DNA of 64,000 bases from Streptomyces sp. Ru72 (GCF_002920635.1 NZ_PQSR01000003.1:107957-171956); one strand, 5' to 3'. Positions 34,269-43,188 are shown, numbered from the stretch's first letter. Notes: generated from the letters alone by a model not told the origin. Program-made: numbers and translations.

Positions 34269-34300
34269 GCCGACGGGGAATGAAGCCGACGGGGAATGAA
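34269..34300. repeat. 16-bp direct tandem repeat
   Basis: GCCGACGGGGAATGAA occurs twice in succession (34269-34284 and 34285-34300), upstream of the Fpg/Nei gene. It may be a simple slippage duplication. Confidence 0.7.
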
Positions 34301-34381
34301 GGAGATGTCAGGGAAGGGGGCGGCGCTTCGCGGCGGCCGCCCCCAGGGCGCCGGGCAACGGCCGGCTGAAGGGCGTTCCTC

Positions 34382-35173
34382 ATGCCTGAGCTGCCAGACG
34401 TCGAGGGATTCCGGAAGGTGCTCGAGTCCTGTGCGAAGGGCAGGGTCGTTCAACGCGTCGACGTGCGCGACGCAGGCGTCCTGCGCGGGGTGGGCGTGCG
34501 GCGGCTGCGGGACGCGCTGGAGGGCCGGCGGTTCACCGCGCCGCAGCGGCACGGGAAGTGGCTGCTCGCCCGCACCGGCGACGGTCCCACGCTCCTGCTG
34601 CACTTCGGCATGACGGGCCGGCTCGTCTGCGGGCGTCCCGACGATGCGGTGGAGGCCCACGACCGCGTCCTGTTCACCGTGAGCGGTCACCGCCAGCTCC
34701 GCTACCGCGACCAGCGCAAGCTTCAGGGACTCTGGCTGGCCGACGACGACTGCGACGTCGCCCGGCTGCTGGGCCGCCAGGGCCCCGACGCCATGGCGGT
34801 GGACGGCAAGGAGTTCGAGGCCGCGCTCTCCTCACGCCGCGGCCGTGTCAAGAGCGTCCTCATGGACCAATCCGTCCTGGCCGGACTGGGCAATCTGCTC
34901 GCCGACGAGATCCTGTGGCGTGCCGGGCTTCCTCCCACCCGCCGGGCCGGCGACCTCACCGAGGCCGAACTTGGGCGCCTGCACACCCACATGCGCCGTA
35001 CCCTGCGCTCCGCGGTCACCGCCGGCTGCGTGCCCCCGCGCGACTCCTGGCTCACCGGCCACCGCGACGACCCGTACCCGGCCTGCCCGCGCTGCGGCGA
35101 GACCTTGCGTCGCTCGCGTGTCGCGGGTCGCGGGACGGTGTGGTGCCCGCGGTGCCAGCCGGACGGGTCCTGA
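34382..35173 (+). CDS. Fpg/Nei-family DNA glycosylase/AP lyase
   Basis: A 263-residue base-excision repair enzyme. It begins MPELPDVEGF, so Pro2 and Glu3 (catalytic Schiff-base and acid residues) are present, with the usual PEVE reading PDVE. The helix-two-turn-helix is VLAGLGNLLADEILWRAGL and the C-terminal zinc finger is CPRCGETLRRSRVAGRGTVW followed by CPRCQ. Nei2-like mycobacterial/actinobacterial enzymes show similar divergence, so the damage specificity is uncertain. It is monocistronic and convergent with an LCP gene. Confidence 0.9.
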   Translation: MPELPDVEGFRKVLESCAKGRVVQRVDVRDAGVLRGVGVRRLRDALEGRRFTAPQRHGKWLLARTGDGPTLLLHFGMTGRLVCGRPDDAVEAHDRVLFTVSGHRQLRYRDQRKLQGLWLADDDCDVARLLGRQGPDAMAVDGKEFEAALSSRRGRVKSVLMDQSVLAGLGNLLADEILWRAGLPPTRRAGDLTEAELGRLHTHMRRTLRSAVTAGCVPPRDSWLTGHRDDPYPACPRCGETLRRSRVAGRGTVWCPRCQPDGS

Positions 35174-35197
35174 CCCGCCCCGCTCGGTCGGTGAGGC

Positions 35198-35220
35198 GGG
35201 AAGGGCGCCAGTCCCTTCCC
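35198..35220. terminator. Hairpin between convergent Fpg/Nei and LCP genes
   Basis: GGGAAGGG (35198-35205) pairs with CCCTTCCC (35213-35220) across a 7-nt loop. Confidence 0.6.
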
Positions 35221-35270
35221 CGCGCGATGCTGCCCGCCGTCGCGACAGGGCGAACGTGTCCCTCGGCGCA

Positions 35271-36560
35271 CTAGTTGCCGGAGACCGTCACCCTCTGGTC
35301 GTTCTTCAGCTCGTCGACCAGCGTCTTGACCTTGGCCTTGTCCCACAGCAGGTTGCCGCCGGCCGAGCCGGAGATCGGCATGTTCATGGACTTGCCGTCG
35401 CCGCCGTTGACGCCCTTCATCGCCCAGAACATGGAGGCCAGGTCCCACAGGGACATGTCCTTGTCCACGGTCAGCGCGTCCAGGCCGGCGCCCGTCGTCG
35501 GGTAGAGCTTGAACGGGTTGAGAACCGTCGAGGGGGTCGCGACCTGGTGGGCGAGCGCCGCCAGGAACTTCTGCTGGTTCTTGGTGCGCTGCAGGTCGCT
35601 CTGCGCGAAGGCGTGCCGGGTGCGGACGAAGGCGAGGGCCTGCTCGCCGTTCAGTTTCTGCGTGCCCGCCTTGAAGTCGGCGCCCGAGTACTTGTCCTTG
35701 AAGCCCTTGTCGATCGTGATCGTGACACCGCCGACCGCGTCCACGATGTTCGCGAAGCCGTCGAAGCCGATCTCCGCGTAGTGGTCGATGCGCAGCCCGG
35801 TGTTGTACTCGATCGTGCGGACCAGCAGCTCCGGGCCGTCCTCCGCGTAGGCCGCGTTCAGCTTCACATGGCGTCCGGTGCCCTGGTAGACCTTGCCGGA
35901 CGTGGACCCCTTGTACGTGGGTATCTCGACGTCCGAGTCGCGCGGCAGCGAGATCAGCGTGTCGCCGTTGTCGCCGACGTGCAGGATCATCATGGTGTCC
36001 GTGCGCTTGCCCTCGGCGGACCCGGTGTGCAGCTTCTCCTTGTCCGCGTCCGACATGCCGGCGCGGCTGTCGGAGCCGACGATCAGGTAGTTGGTGCCCT
36101 CGCCCGCAGCGGGCCGGTCGATGACCTTGGAGAGGTCGACCTCGCGGTGGAGCTTGGAGTCGGCCCAGAAGTAGGTGGCCACCGAGGTCACCGCCAACGC
36201 GGTGACCAGCGTGATCGCGGTCCACTTGATCCGGCGGCGCCAGTTGGGCGCGGGACGCGCCCCGCCGCCGGGGCCGCCGCCGCCCGGTCCGTGGGGTCTG
36301 CCGGGCGGGGTGCCGTAGACCTGGCCGGTGTTGTAACCGCTGTCATAGCCGTTGTCGTAGCCGCCGTACCCCTGGTCGTCGTACGTCGGCTGCTGCGGCA
36401 CCCCTCCGTACGGCGGCGCGGCCTGCGGGCCGCCCGGTGCGCCGGGCGTACGCCGGACCTGCCGCATCACGCGCGCGCCCTCGGGCTGAGCGCTGGTGCT
36501 GCCGCGTCCGTAGCGGTTGCCGCGGCTGTCGTCGGACCATCCCTCGGGCCAATCGTTCAT
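35271..36560 (-). CDS. LytR-CpsA-Psr (LCP) family wall polymer ligase 1
   Basis: A 429-residue type II membrane protein. A Gly/Pro/Tyr/Gln-rich cytoplasmic N-terminus of about 105 residues precedes one membrane helix (WTAITLVTALAVTSVATYFW). The extracytoplasmic LCP domain shows NYLIVGSDSRAGM, ISLPRDSDVEIP, KLNAAYAEDGPELLVRTIE, IDAVGGV-type strand and AFVRTRHAFAQSDLQRTKNQ. The conserved arginines bind polyprenyl pyrophosphate. These enzymes transfer glycopolymers to peptidoglycan. No C-terminal LytR_C domain is present. It is divergent from a thioesterase gene and is the first of five LCP genes in 11 kb. Confidence 0.92.
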   Translation of the reverse strand: MNDWPEGWSDDSRGNRYGRGSTSAQPEGARVMRQVRRTPGAPGGPQAAPPYGGVPQQPTYDDQGYGGYDNGYDSGYNTGQVYGTPPGRPHGPGGGGPGGGARPAPNWRRRIKWTAITLVTALAVTSVATYFWADSKLHREVDLSKVIDRPAAGEGTNYLIVGSDSRAGMSDADKEKLHTGSAEGKRTDTMMILHVGDNGDTLISLPRDSDVEIPTYKGSTSGKVYQGTGRHVKLNAAYAEDGPELLVRTIEYNTGLRIDHYAEIGFDGFANIVDAVGGVTITIDKGFKDKYSGADFKAGTQKLNGEQALAFVRTRHAFAQSDLQRTKNQQKFLAALAHQVATPSTVLNPFKLYPTTGAGLDALTVDKDMSLWDLASMFWAMKGVNGGDGKSMNMPISGSAGGNLLWDKAKVKTLVDELKNDQRVTVSGN

Positions 36561-36679
36561 GCGCCCCAGTGTGCAGGGTCGGGCTGTGGGCCGTACAAGA
36601 GCCGAGGAAAAACAGGGTCAGGGCTGTTGCGAAGCCGACACAAAGTCTCCGGATCGTGGCGCGGCATAAGGTGGAGGCC

Positions 36680-37252
36680 ATGACAGACCAGGCCCCCGCC
36701 CCGGAACCAGAAATTCTGGGCGAAACAGAGGCTGCACTCCCCGGGAAGCCCACCTCCGCGTCCCGGACCACGCTCAGCCACATCATGACCCACAACGACA
36801 CCAACCTGCTGGGTACGGTGCACGGCGGCGTGATCATGAAACTCGTCGACGACGCGGCGGGCGCGGTGGCCGGCCGGCACAGCGGCGGACCCGCGGTGAC
36901 GGCGTCGATGGACGAGATGGCGTTCCTGGAGCCCGTCCGGGTCGGCGACCTGGTCCATGTGAAGGCGCAGGTCAACTGGACGGGCCGGACGTCGATGGAG
37001 GTCGGCGTACGGGTCCTGGCCGAACGCTGGAACGAGTCCACCCCGCCCACCCAGGTCGGCTCCGCCTACCTGGTCTTCGCCGCGGTCGACGCGGACGGCA
37101 AGCCCCGCACGGTGCCGCCCGTGATCCCGGAGACGGACCGGGACAGGCGCCGCTACCAGGAGGCCCAGATCCGCCGCACCCACCGCCTGGCCCGTCGCCG
37201 AGCGATCAAGGAGCTACGGGAGAAGAGGGCGGCGGAGGGGTTCGAGGACTGA
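36680..37252 (+). CDS. Acyl-CoA thioesterase, hotdog fold (YciA/BFIT-like)
   Basis: A 190-residue single hotdog-domain protein. The family motif is MTHNDTNLLGTVHGGVIMKL followed by VDDAAGAVAGRHSG; WTGRTSMEVGVRVLAE completes the core. The basic C-terminal helix (Arg/Lys-rich from about residue 155) is a common Streptomyces extension. The family hydrolyses acyl-CoA to free acid and CoA. ATG 36680 is set by GGTGGAGG directly upstream; the longer frame overlaps the divergent LCP gene and is a shadow. Confidence 0.9.
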   Translation: MTDQAPAPEPEILGETEAALPGKPTSASRTTLSHIMTHNDTNLLGTVHGGVIMKLVDDAAGAVAGRHSGGPAVTASMDEMAFLEPVRVGDLVHVKAQVNWTGRTSMEVGVRVLAERWNESTPPTQVGSAYLVFAAVDADGKPRTVPPVIPETDRDRRRYQEAQIRRTHRLARRRAIKELREKRAAEGFED

Positions 37253-37286
37253 CGCACGGTAGTTCCGTCTCCGCGCCCGGCGCCCT

Positions 37287-38828
37287 CTACGTCGGGCACA
37301 CCACCTGATCCCCGGTCACCACCGCCTGTTGCGGCGTCGGCGAAGCCTTCGGTTCCGGCGTCCGCACCCGCACCGGCCGCACCTCCTTGAAGTCCGCCCC
37401 CACGATCACCCGCAGCGTCGCCCCCTGCCCCGGCACCGCCCGCAGCTCGCTCCCCGGCAACGCCGCCTCCAGGACCTTCGCCGAGCGGTCCCAGCGCGGG
37501 TCGTACATCACGACCGTGCGTCGCACTCCGCGCTCCGCCGCGTTCACCGGCTGCCGCGTGGTGCGGAACCCGGCGGCGGCGAGCCCGTCGTCCGCCCGCC
37601 TGCCGAGCCCCTCCGTCAGCGTGCCGTTCTCCACCCGCACCTGGATCTGCTGCGGAGGCACCTCCACCTCCGCCGCCGCGGGTTTCCGGCCGGGAGCCTC
37701 CGGTTTCGCCTGCCCCTTCGGCCGCGACTCGTGAGGAGCGAGCGGCCGGTCCTCCCGCAGTGAGTCGAACAACGCCTTCGCCTTCACGTCGTCCCACTTC
37801 ACCGTCGACCCCAGCCCCTTGACCTCGTACTCCATCCGCCCGATCGGCACGGTCGTGAACTCCGACGACCGCGGCGAGAAGTTCCGCATGGCCCGCCCCA
37901 GGTCCAGCAACTGGTCCGTCCCGAACCCCTGATCCGCCCGCACCGCCCCGAGCGCCGCCTGCGCCACGTCCCGGAGCCTCATCGGGTTCAGCAGCACACC
38001 CGACGACGTCGCCCGGTCGATCAGCGCCGCCAGGAACCTCTGCTGCCGCTGCATCCGCCCCAGGTCGGACGCGCCGTCCACGTGCCGGGACCGCACGTAC
38101 TGCAACGCCTGCCCGCCGCCGAGCAGATGCGTGCCCACGCCCAGATCGAGCCCGGTGTAGGTGTCCTTCAGCGGCTGTGTGGTGCACACCCGTACCCCGC
38201 CGAGGACGTCCACCGTCCTCATGAAGCTGATGAAGTCGACCTCCAGGTAGTGGTCGATCTTCAGATGGGTCATGTCCTCGACCGTCCGCACGGTCAGGTT
38301 CGGCCCGCCCTCCGCGTACGCCGCGTTCAGCCGGACCGGGTGGGTGGCGCGCCGCTGCCCTGTCGCCTCGTCGGTGTGCTCGGGCACCTCCGCGTAGGAG
38401 TCGCGGGGCAGGCTGACCACGGTCGCCCGCTCCCGGTCCGCCGAGATGTGCACGATCATGATCGTGTCGGTGCAGTGGCAGGGCTCGCCGCCCAGGTGGA
38501 ACGCCCGCCGCTCCCTCTCCGTGATCCTGTCGCGCCCGTCGGTGCCGACCAGCAGGACGTTCATGCCGTTCCCCGCCGCGGGACGGTTCTTCATGTCCCT
38601 GAAGGGGTCGATGCGGGAGATCCCGCTGTCGAGGCTGGTGATCACCGCATGACCGATGCCCGCCGCGACCAGGACCACCACCGACAGTGTCGTGGTCATC
38701 CGCACGGGCCAGCCGCGCTTCCGCGGCCGGACGGGCGGCCGCTTGGCGGGGGAGCGGCGGACCGGCTCGCGGCGCGCGGGCGGGCGGGCGGGCGTGGGCA
38801 CGGGGGAGACCTCCGCGGGGATGGGCAT
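37287..38828 (-). CDS. LCP family wall polymer ligase 2, with LytR_C domain
   Basis: A 513-residue protein. A basic, Pro-rich cytoplasmic N-terminus precedes one membrane helix (TTTLSVVVLVAAGIGHAVIT). The LCP domain follows: MNVLLVGTDGRDRITERERR, VVSLPRDSYAEVPEH, LNAAYAEGGPNLTVRTVED and LQYVRSRHVDGASDLGRMQR. Residues from about 385 form a LytR_C domain (IQVRVENGTLTEGLGRRADD, VVMYDPRWDRSAKVLEAALP), which is thought to bind cell-wall components. It is divergent from a GT2 glycosyltransferase gene across 98 bases. Confidence 0.92.
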   Translation of the reverse strand: MPIPAEVSPVPTPARPPARREPVRRSPAKRPPVRPRKRGWPVRMTTTLSVVVLVAAGIGHAVITSLDSGISRIDPFRDMKNRPAAGNGMNVLLVGTDGRDRITERERRAFHLGGEPCHCTDTIMIVHISADRERATVVSLPRDSYAEVPEHTDEATGQRRATHPVRLNAAYAEGGPNLTVRTVEDMTHLKIDHYLEVDFISFMRTVDVLGGVRVCTTQPLKDTYTGLDLGVGTHLLGGGQALQYVRSRHVDGASDLGRMQRQQRFLAALIDRATSSGVLLNPMRLRDVAQAALGAVRADQGFGTDQLLDLGRAMRNFSPRSSEFTTVPIGRMEYEVKGLGSTVKWDDVKAKALFDSLREDRPLAPHESRPKGQAKPEAPGRKPAAAEVEVPPQQIQVRVENGTLTEGLGRRADDGLAAAGFRTTRQPVNAAERGVRRTVVMYDPRWDRSAKVLEAALPGSELRAVPGQGATLRVIVGADFKEVRPVRVRTPEPKASPTPQQAVVTGDQVVCPT

Positions 38829-38926
38829 GGGTCCGCGAGCACCGTAGGCCCCCGTGATCTTCGGCCCTCGGTGGCGCCCGGGCGGCGCGCACCGGTGTCC
38901 CCCGTTCGCGGTAACGTGAGGCTCCT

Positions 38927-39955
38927 ATGAACGCCAAGCCCGACGTGCAGCTGCCTGCCGTGTCCGTGATCATGCCCGTGCTCAACGAGGAGCGGCATCT
39001 GCGCGGAGCCGTCCGAGCGATCCTCGCGCAGGAGTACGGCGGCGAGATGGAAGTCGTGATCGCGCTCGGCCCGTCCACGGACCGCACGGACGAGATCGCG
39101 GCCGAGCTGGTCCGGGAGGACCCCCGCGTGCACACGGTCCCGAACCCGACCGGCCGCACGCCCGCCGCGCTCAACGCCGCGATCAAGGCCTCCCGGCACC
39201 CGATCGTGGTCCGCGTCGACGGCCACGGCATGCTCTCGCCGAACTACATCGCGACCGCCGTACGCCTCCTGGAGGAGACCGGCGCGCAGAACGTCGGCGG
39301 CATCATGCACGCCGAGGGCGAGAACGACTGGGAGCACGCGGTCGCCGCCGCCATGACCTCGAAGATCGGTGTCGGGAACGCCGCCTTCCACACCGGCGGA
39401 GAGGCCGGCCCCGCGGAGACGGTCTACCTCGGCGTCTTCCGCCGGGAGGCCCTCGAGCAGCAGGGCGGCTACAACGAGGAGTTCATCAGGGCCCAGGACT
39501 GGGAGCTGAACTTCCGCATCCGCGAGGCGGGCGGCCTGATCTGGTTCTCTCCGGAGCTGAAGGTGTCGTACCGGCCCAGGCCCTCGGTGCGCGCGCTCGC
39601 CAAGCAGTACAAGGACTACGGCCGCTGGCGCCATGTCGTCGCCCGCTACCACGAGGGCTCCATCAACCTGCGCTACCTCGCCCCGCCGACCGCCGTGTGC
39701 GCGATCGCTGCGGGCATCGTGGTGGGCGCCGCGATCACCCCGTGGGGTTTCGTGATCCCCGGCGGCTATCTCGCGGCGATCGTGCTGGGCTCCGTCCCGG
39801 CGGGCAGGGGCCTGCCGCTGAAGGCCCGTCTGCAGATCCCCGTCGCCCTCGCCACGATGCACATGTCGTGGGGCTGGGGCTTCCTGACGAGCCCCAGGTC
39901 CCTGGCGAGGAAGGTCATCGCGTCCCGGCGGCCGGCTGTGGTCAGCCAGGCCTGA
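38927..39955 (+). CDS. Family 2 glycosyltransferase
   Basis: A 342-residue GT-A fold enzyme: VSVIMPVLNEERHLRGAVRA, the nucleotide-binding GPSTDRTDEIAAEL and VRVDGHGMLSP (a DxD-like motif reading VDGH), and the acceptor loop GGYNEEFIRAQDWELNFRIR. Two hydrophobic C-terminal helices (AVCAIAAGIVVGAAITPWGF, IPGGYLAAIVLGSVPAG) tie it to the membrane, as in ExoA-like enzymes making exopolysaccharide or lipid-linked oligosaccharides. TAACGT (38912-38917) is a likely -10 just upstream. Its location among LCP genes suggests wall glycopolymer synthesis. Confidence 0.9.
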   Translation: MNAKPDVQLPAVSVIMPVLNEERHLRGAVRAILAQEYGGEMEVVIALGPSTDRTDEIAAELVREDPRVHTVPNPTGRTPAALNAAIKASRHPIVVRVDGHGMLSPNYIATAVRLLEETGAQNVGGIMHAEGENDWEHAVAAAMTSKIGVGNAAFHTGGEAGPAETVYLGVFRREALEQQGGYNEEFIRAQDWELNFRIREAGGLIWFSPELKVSYRPRPSVRALAKQYKDYGRWRHVVARYHEGSINLRYLAPPTAVCAIAAGIVVGAAITPWGFVIPGGYLAAIVLGSVPAGRGLPLKARLQIPVALATMHMSWGWGFLTSPRSLARKVIASRRPAVVSQA

Positions 39956-39991
39956 CCGGCCCGATTGCCGGAGCCGTCGGCAGACGCGCAT

Positions 39992-40024
39992 CAGCCCCGG
40001 ACACCCTGCGTGGGTCCGGGGCTG
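39992..40024. terminator. Terminator between GT2 gene and convergent secreted-protein gene
   Basis: CAGCCCCGGAC (39992-40002) pairs perfectly with GTCCGGGGCTG (40014-40024). Confidence 0.8.
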
Positions 40025-40040
40025 GTGCAGGGGAGGGACG

Positions 40041-40469
40041 TCAGCACACGGAGCTGGTCGATCCCCCGGTCGAGTTCAGGTAGCCCGTGGCGTGCGTGCA
40101 GTACGCGGCCGTGTTGGCCGCAGGACCCCACAACTCGGACCGCGTGGTGTTGTTCAGGGTGGCCTGTCCGTAGTCGGTGCCGGAGTCCGCCTCGTTGACG
40201 ATCTTCACGTACAGGTCCCAGGAAGAGTGCGTGTCGCGGTACTGCTGCCAGACGTAGATGTAGGCGTAGTTGTAGCCGCAGCCGTAGTACTGCTTCACCG
40301 ACGCGGCCTGGATGCCGCCCACCGTCAGGACGCGCGTGGTCCCGACCTGGGAGACGCTCGAGCACGAGGAGGGCGTGGAGGCGGAGGCGCTGGGGGCCAC
40401 GACGACGCCGATGCCGATGAGCGCGGCGAGGGAGGTGAGAACTGTTCCGATCTTCTTAGTGACGTTCAT
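40041..40469 (-). CDS. Small secreted protein of unknown function
   Basis: A 142-residue protein with a clear signal peptide (VTKKIGTVLTSLAALIGIGV, cleavage after PSASAS). The mature part of about 110 residues is rich in Ser, Thr and Tyr and holds four Cys (SSCSSVS, YYGCGYNYAYIYVW, AYCTHATGY and the final C), likely two disulfides. It has less extreme GC than its neighbours. It is divergent from another small secreted Cys-containing protein across a 247-base A/T-rich gap. I do not recognise the family. Confidence 0.75.
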   Translation of the reverse strand: MNVTKKIGTVLTSLAALIGIGVVVAPSASASTPSSCSSVSQVGTTRVLTVGGIQAASVKQYYGCGYNYAYIYVWQQYRDTHSSWDLYVKIVNEADSGTDYGQATLNNTTRSELWGPAANTAAYCTHATGYLNSTGGSTSSVC

Positions 40470-40716
40470 GGGCCGGATGCTTGCATAAGAGATCAATAAG
40501 TAAAAATCCTTACCCGATCGAGGAGTTGGCGCCCATCGCTCCGCGACACGAGCGCCGTACCGGCTCCTGCCCGGCACCCCGTGCCCGGCAACTTCGCCGG
40601 GAGCAAAGTCAGTTGACGGTATGTCGTGGCCATGATCGGATTGGCGCGCTTTCCACTCTCACACGCCTGCCGGTCACCGGCCGCAGGCTCAGCACGCATG
40701 CCCAGGAGGGGACCAA

Positions 40717-41187
40717 GTGCGTTCCAAGATGAGGAACTTCGCTCGTGCGGGTGTGGTGGCCGGGGGACTCGGACTCGCGATGATCGCGGCCACGGGGGGC
40801 GCCCAGGCCTACACGTACGACGGCTCCGACCCGTCGTCCACCGGTTGCTCCTCCGGTGCCAGCACGGTGGCGTCCGCGACCGTCAAGAACAGCAACGCCA
40901 CGTTCGGCACGATCGAGCTGAGATACAGCCTGGCCTGCCACACCGCTTGGGCGAGACTGACCCTGAACTACACCCAGGGAGCGTGCGGCAACGCCTCCGC
41001 GGGCTACGACTGCGCCCACGCCTACGTCATCCGCAACAACGACGGCCGCACCTACAGCTGCACCATTTCCCAGGGGCAGTCGCAGTGCTACACGCCGATG
41101 GTCTACGACAAGGGCATGACCTCCTTCGCCCAGGCGGCCATCGACTCCGCGGCGGGCTCCGCCAACACCCGGACCGCCGCCTACTGA
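40717..41187 (+). CDS. Secreted DUF2690-like protein
   Basis: A 156-residue exported protein. The signal peptide (FARAGVVAGGLGLAMIAATG, cleavage after GGAQA) is followed by the DUF2690 pattern YDGSDPSSTGCSSGASTVAS with GTIELRYSLACHTAWARLTL, then CAHAYVIRNNDGRTYSC. Cysteines suggest disulfides in the mature protein. The family is common as secreted or surface proteins of streptomycetes without known activity. GTG 40717 has AGGAGG at 40704-40709. It is followed by a good terminator. Confidence 0.83.
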   Translation: MRSKMRNFARAGVVAGGLGLAMIAATGGAQAYTYDGSDPSSTGCSSGASTVASATVKNSNATFGTIELRYSLACHTAWARLTLNYTQGACGNASAGYDCAHAYVIRNNDGRTYSCTISQGQSQCYTPMVYDKGMTSFAQAAIDSAAGSANTRTAAY

Positions 41188-41200
41188 CCGTACGCAACTG

Positions 41201-41234
41201 AGAGGGGCTCGGACCCGGCGTGCCGAACCCCTCT
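41201..41234 (+). terminator. Terminator after the DUF2690-like gene
   Basis: AGAGGGGCTCGG (41201-41212) pairs with CCGAACCCCTCT (41223-41234), one mismatch, loop of 10. Confidence 0.7.
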
Positions 41235-41254
41235 CCGCCGTGTCGGAGGCCAGA

Positions 41255-41383
41255 TCAGTTGCAGCCCATCGCGTTGCTCCACCACTCGTCCTCGGGGGCG
41301 ATGGTGTGAAGGTACGCGCAGGCGTTGGGCGCGTAGACGTACACGGGACCGGCGTACTTGGTGAAGTTGCCGTCGTTCTCGTG
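41255..41383 (-). pseudogene. 3' remnant of a small secreted protein gene
   Basis: On the minus strand the frame ending at 41255 reads ENDGNFTKYAGPVYVYAPN then ACAYLHTIAPEDEWWSNAMGCN. This coding-like C-terminus resembles the end of small secreted proteins of the spore-associated type. Upstream (toward 41384) the frame runs straight into a perfect 16-bp hairpin and has no signal peptide, start codon or ribosome binding site of its own. The 5' part is therefore missing, most simply by deletion up to the hairpin. Translation from an upstream start through the hairpin is possible but unlikely. Confidence 0.5.
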
Positions 41384-41419
41384 CGGAGGGGCCTGCCACC
41401 CAAGTGGCAGGCCCCTCCG
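41384..41419. terminator. Perfect 16-bp terminator hairpin
   Basis: CGGAGGGGCCTGCCAC (41384-41399) and its exact complement (41404-41419) surround a CCAA tetraloop. It sits 26 bases beyond the stop of LCP gene 3 and marks the broken end of the secreted-gene remnant. Confidence 0.88.
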
Positions 41420-41445
41420 TCCTGCGGAACACGGCCGTTGGCCGA

Positions 41446-43098
41446 CTACCAGCGGTAGGGCTTGTAGACGTCCATGCACTGGCCGGTGTCCGAGCCGTTG
41501 ATGGCGTCGGAGTTGCTGGGAAGGTCCCCGGGCTTCGGAGCGGACTGCTTCGGGTAGCTGGTGCCGGTACGCCAGTCCGAGCCCACGACCACCGTGACGC
41601 CCGACACGTCGGTCGACTTCTTCACGGCACTCATGGGAATGCCCAGTGCCGTGGCGACGCTCCGGGCGTCACCCTCCAGGTCCGCGCTCGGGTAGCGCAC
41701 GACCGTCTGGTCCTCGGACAGCGCCGCGGTCGTGTCGGCCACCGCCTTGGCGAAGCCCTTCCCCACGAGCACCTGGCTGATGTCGCGCGCCCGGCGGGGC
41801 ACCGGGGCCTGCGTGGACGTCCTGGTGGCGTTCTGCACCACCACGCCCAACCGGTCGGCCGCGACCGTGGCCGAGGGAGCCTTGGCCGCCTGGCTCGCGC
41901 TCGCCGTCTTCTTCGGCGCCGGCGCCGTGCCCTTGTCGTCGAACGGCACGTCGTCGCGGATCATCTCCCAGATCTTGTCCGCGTTGGCGCCGTCGGGGAC
42001 CACGTGGTCGTCGTTCTGCGGGTCGGCGACGTTGGGCATCGTGGTCATCGTGATGCGGTTCGTCGGGACCGTCTTGAGCTGCATCGCCAGGTCGTAGAGC
42101 TTCCTGACCGAGCCGATCTCCTCGGAGACCTGCAGGGACTTCGTGGCCGCCTCGGCCAGATTCATCAGCCGGCCGGTGTCGGTGAAGACGTTCTCGCTCT
42201 TCAGCGTGCGGATCATCGAGTTCATGTACATGTGCTGCGCTCTGGCCCGCAGCAGGTCACTGCCCCAGGCGTGCCGGGTGCGCAGCCACTGCAGGGCCTG
42301 CTTGCCCGTGACCTTCTTGGTGCCGGCCGTCATCTTCAGGCCGGAACCACCGGGTACCTTGGGCAGTGGGCGGTCCCAGACGTTCTGGTTCACGCAGACG
42401 TCGACGCCGCCGATGGCGTCCGCCATCTTCACCACGCCGGCGAAGTCGATCATCATCCAGTGGTCGATGTAGACCTTGGTCAGGTTCTGCCAGGTGGCCA
42501 GCGTGCAGCCGGGGCCGCCGCGGGCCAGCGACTCGTTGATGATGGCGTTGGTCGGCGGGTACTCGTGGCCGGTCGCCGGGTCCTTGCACTTGGGGATGTC
42601 GACGCGGGTGTCGCGCGGGATGCTCACCACGGCGGCGCTCTTGCGGTCGGCGGACAGGTGGATGAGCATCTCGACGTCCGCCAGCGGCGGGTTGCCACGG
42701 TTGTCCCTGCTGCCGCCCAGCGCCACGTTCGCGTCGGAGTTACGGCTGTCCGAGCCGATCAGCAGGATGTTCACCGGCGTCTGGCCGGCCGCGTTCGGCT
42801 GGGTCTTCTGTGCCTTGGAGTCGCCACTGCTGCGCTCGCCCTTACGGATGTTCCCGTTCAGGTGCTGGTAGTAGAGGTATCCGGCGCCGGCCGTGCCGAG
42901 TATGACGACCGACAGAACCGTCGCCGACCACCGCAGCGTGCGCCTCCTGCGGCGTCTGTTGCCGCCGCCGCGTCCGCCGTTGCCGGGCCCTCGCCCCCCG
43001 CTCGAGCCATGGCCGTCCGGCGTGTGCCGTCCCTGGGGTGAGAGGGACATGGCCTCTTCGACCGCAGATGCTTCCCCGCGCAGACCGTACTGCGTCAA
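41446..43098 (-). CDS. LCP family wall polymer ligase 3, with LytR_C domain
   Basis: A 550-residue type II membrane protein. A Gly/Arg-rich cytoplasmic head precedes one membrane helix (LRWSATVLSVVILGTAGAGY). The LCP domain contains VNILLIGSDSRNSDANVALG, VVSIPRDTRVDIPKC, INESLARGGPGCTLATWQNL and LQWLRTRHAWGSDLLRARAQ. A C-terminal LytR_C domain (GVVVQNATRTSTQAPVPRRA) ends in a short tail with DTGQCMDVYKPYRW. The start is TTG 43098, supported by GGAGGAT eight bases upstream. It is probably independent of LCP gene 4, which ends 90 bases upstream on the same strand. Confidence 0.92.
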   Translation of the reverse strand: MTQYGLRGEASAVEEAMSLSPQGRHTPDGHGSSGGRGPGNGGRGGGNRRRRRRTLRWSATVLSVVILGTAGAGYLYYQHLNGNIRKGERSSGDSKAQKTQPNAAGQTPVNILLIGSDSRNSDANVALGGSRDNRGNPPLADVEMLIHLSADRKSAAVVSIPRDTRVDIPKCKDPATGHEYPPTNAIINESLARGGPGCTLATWQNLTKVYIDHWMMIDFAGVVKMADAIGGVDVCVNQNVWDRPLPKVPGGSGLKMTAGTKKVTGKQALQWLRTRHAWGSDLLRARAQHMYMNSMIRTLKSENVFTDTGRLMNLAEAATKSLQVSEEIGSVRKLYDLAMQLKTVPTNRITMTTMPNVADPQNDDHVVPDGANADKIWEMIRDDVPFDDKGTAPAPKKTASASQAAKAPSATVAADRLGVVVQNATRTSTQAPVPRRARDISQVLVGKGFAKAVADTTAALSEDQTVVRYPSADLEGDARSVATALGIPMSAVKKSTDVSGVTVVVGSDWRTGTSYPKQSAPKPGDLPSNSDAINGSDTGQCMDVYKPYRW

Positions 43099-43188
43099 CT
43101 ACCCATCCTCCCCACCCTTGCGGCACCTGACGGGCCTGTCAGGCGTCCTGTTAGACGCACGACCGGCCCATAAGGTGGCGCTGTGCGC

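Noticed and set aside
41181..41432. 83-codon minus-strand frame rich in Arg
   Set aside because: Its sequence is a frame-shifted image of the neighbouring secreted-gene remnant and crosses two terminator hairpins.
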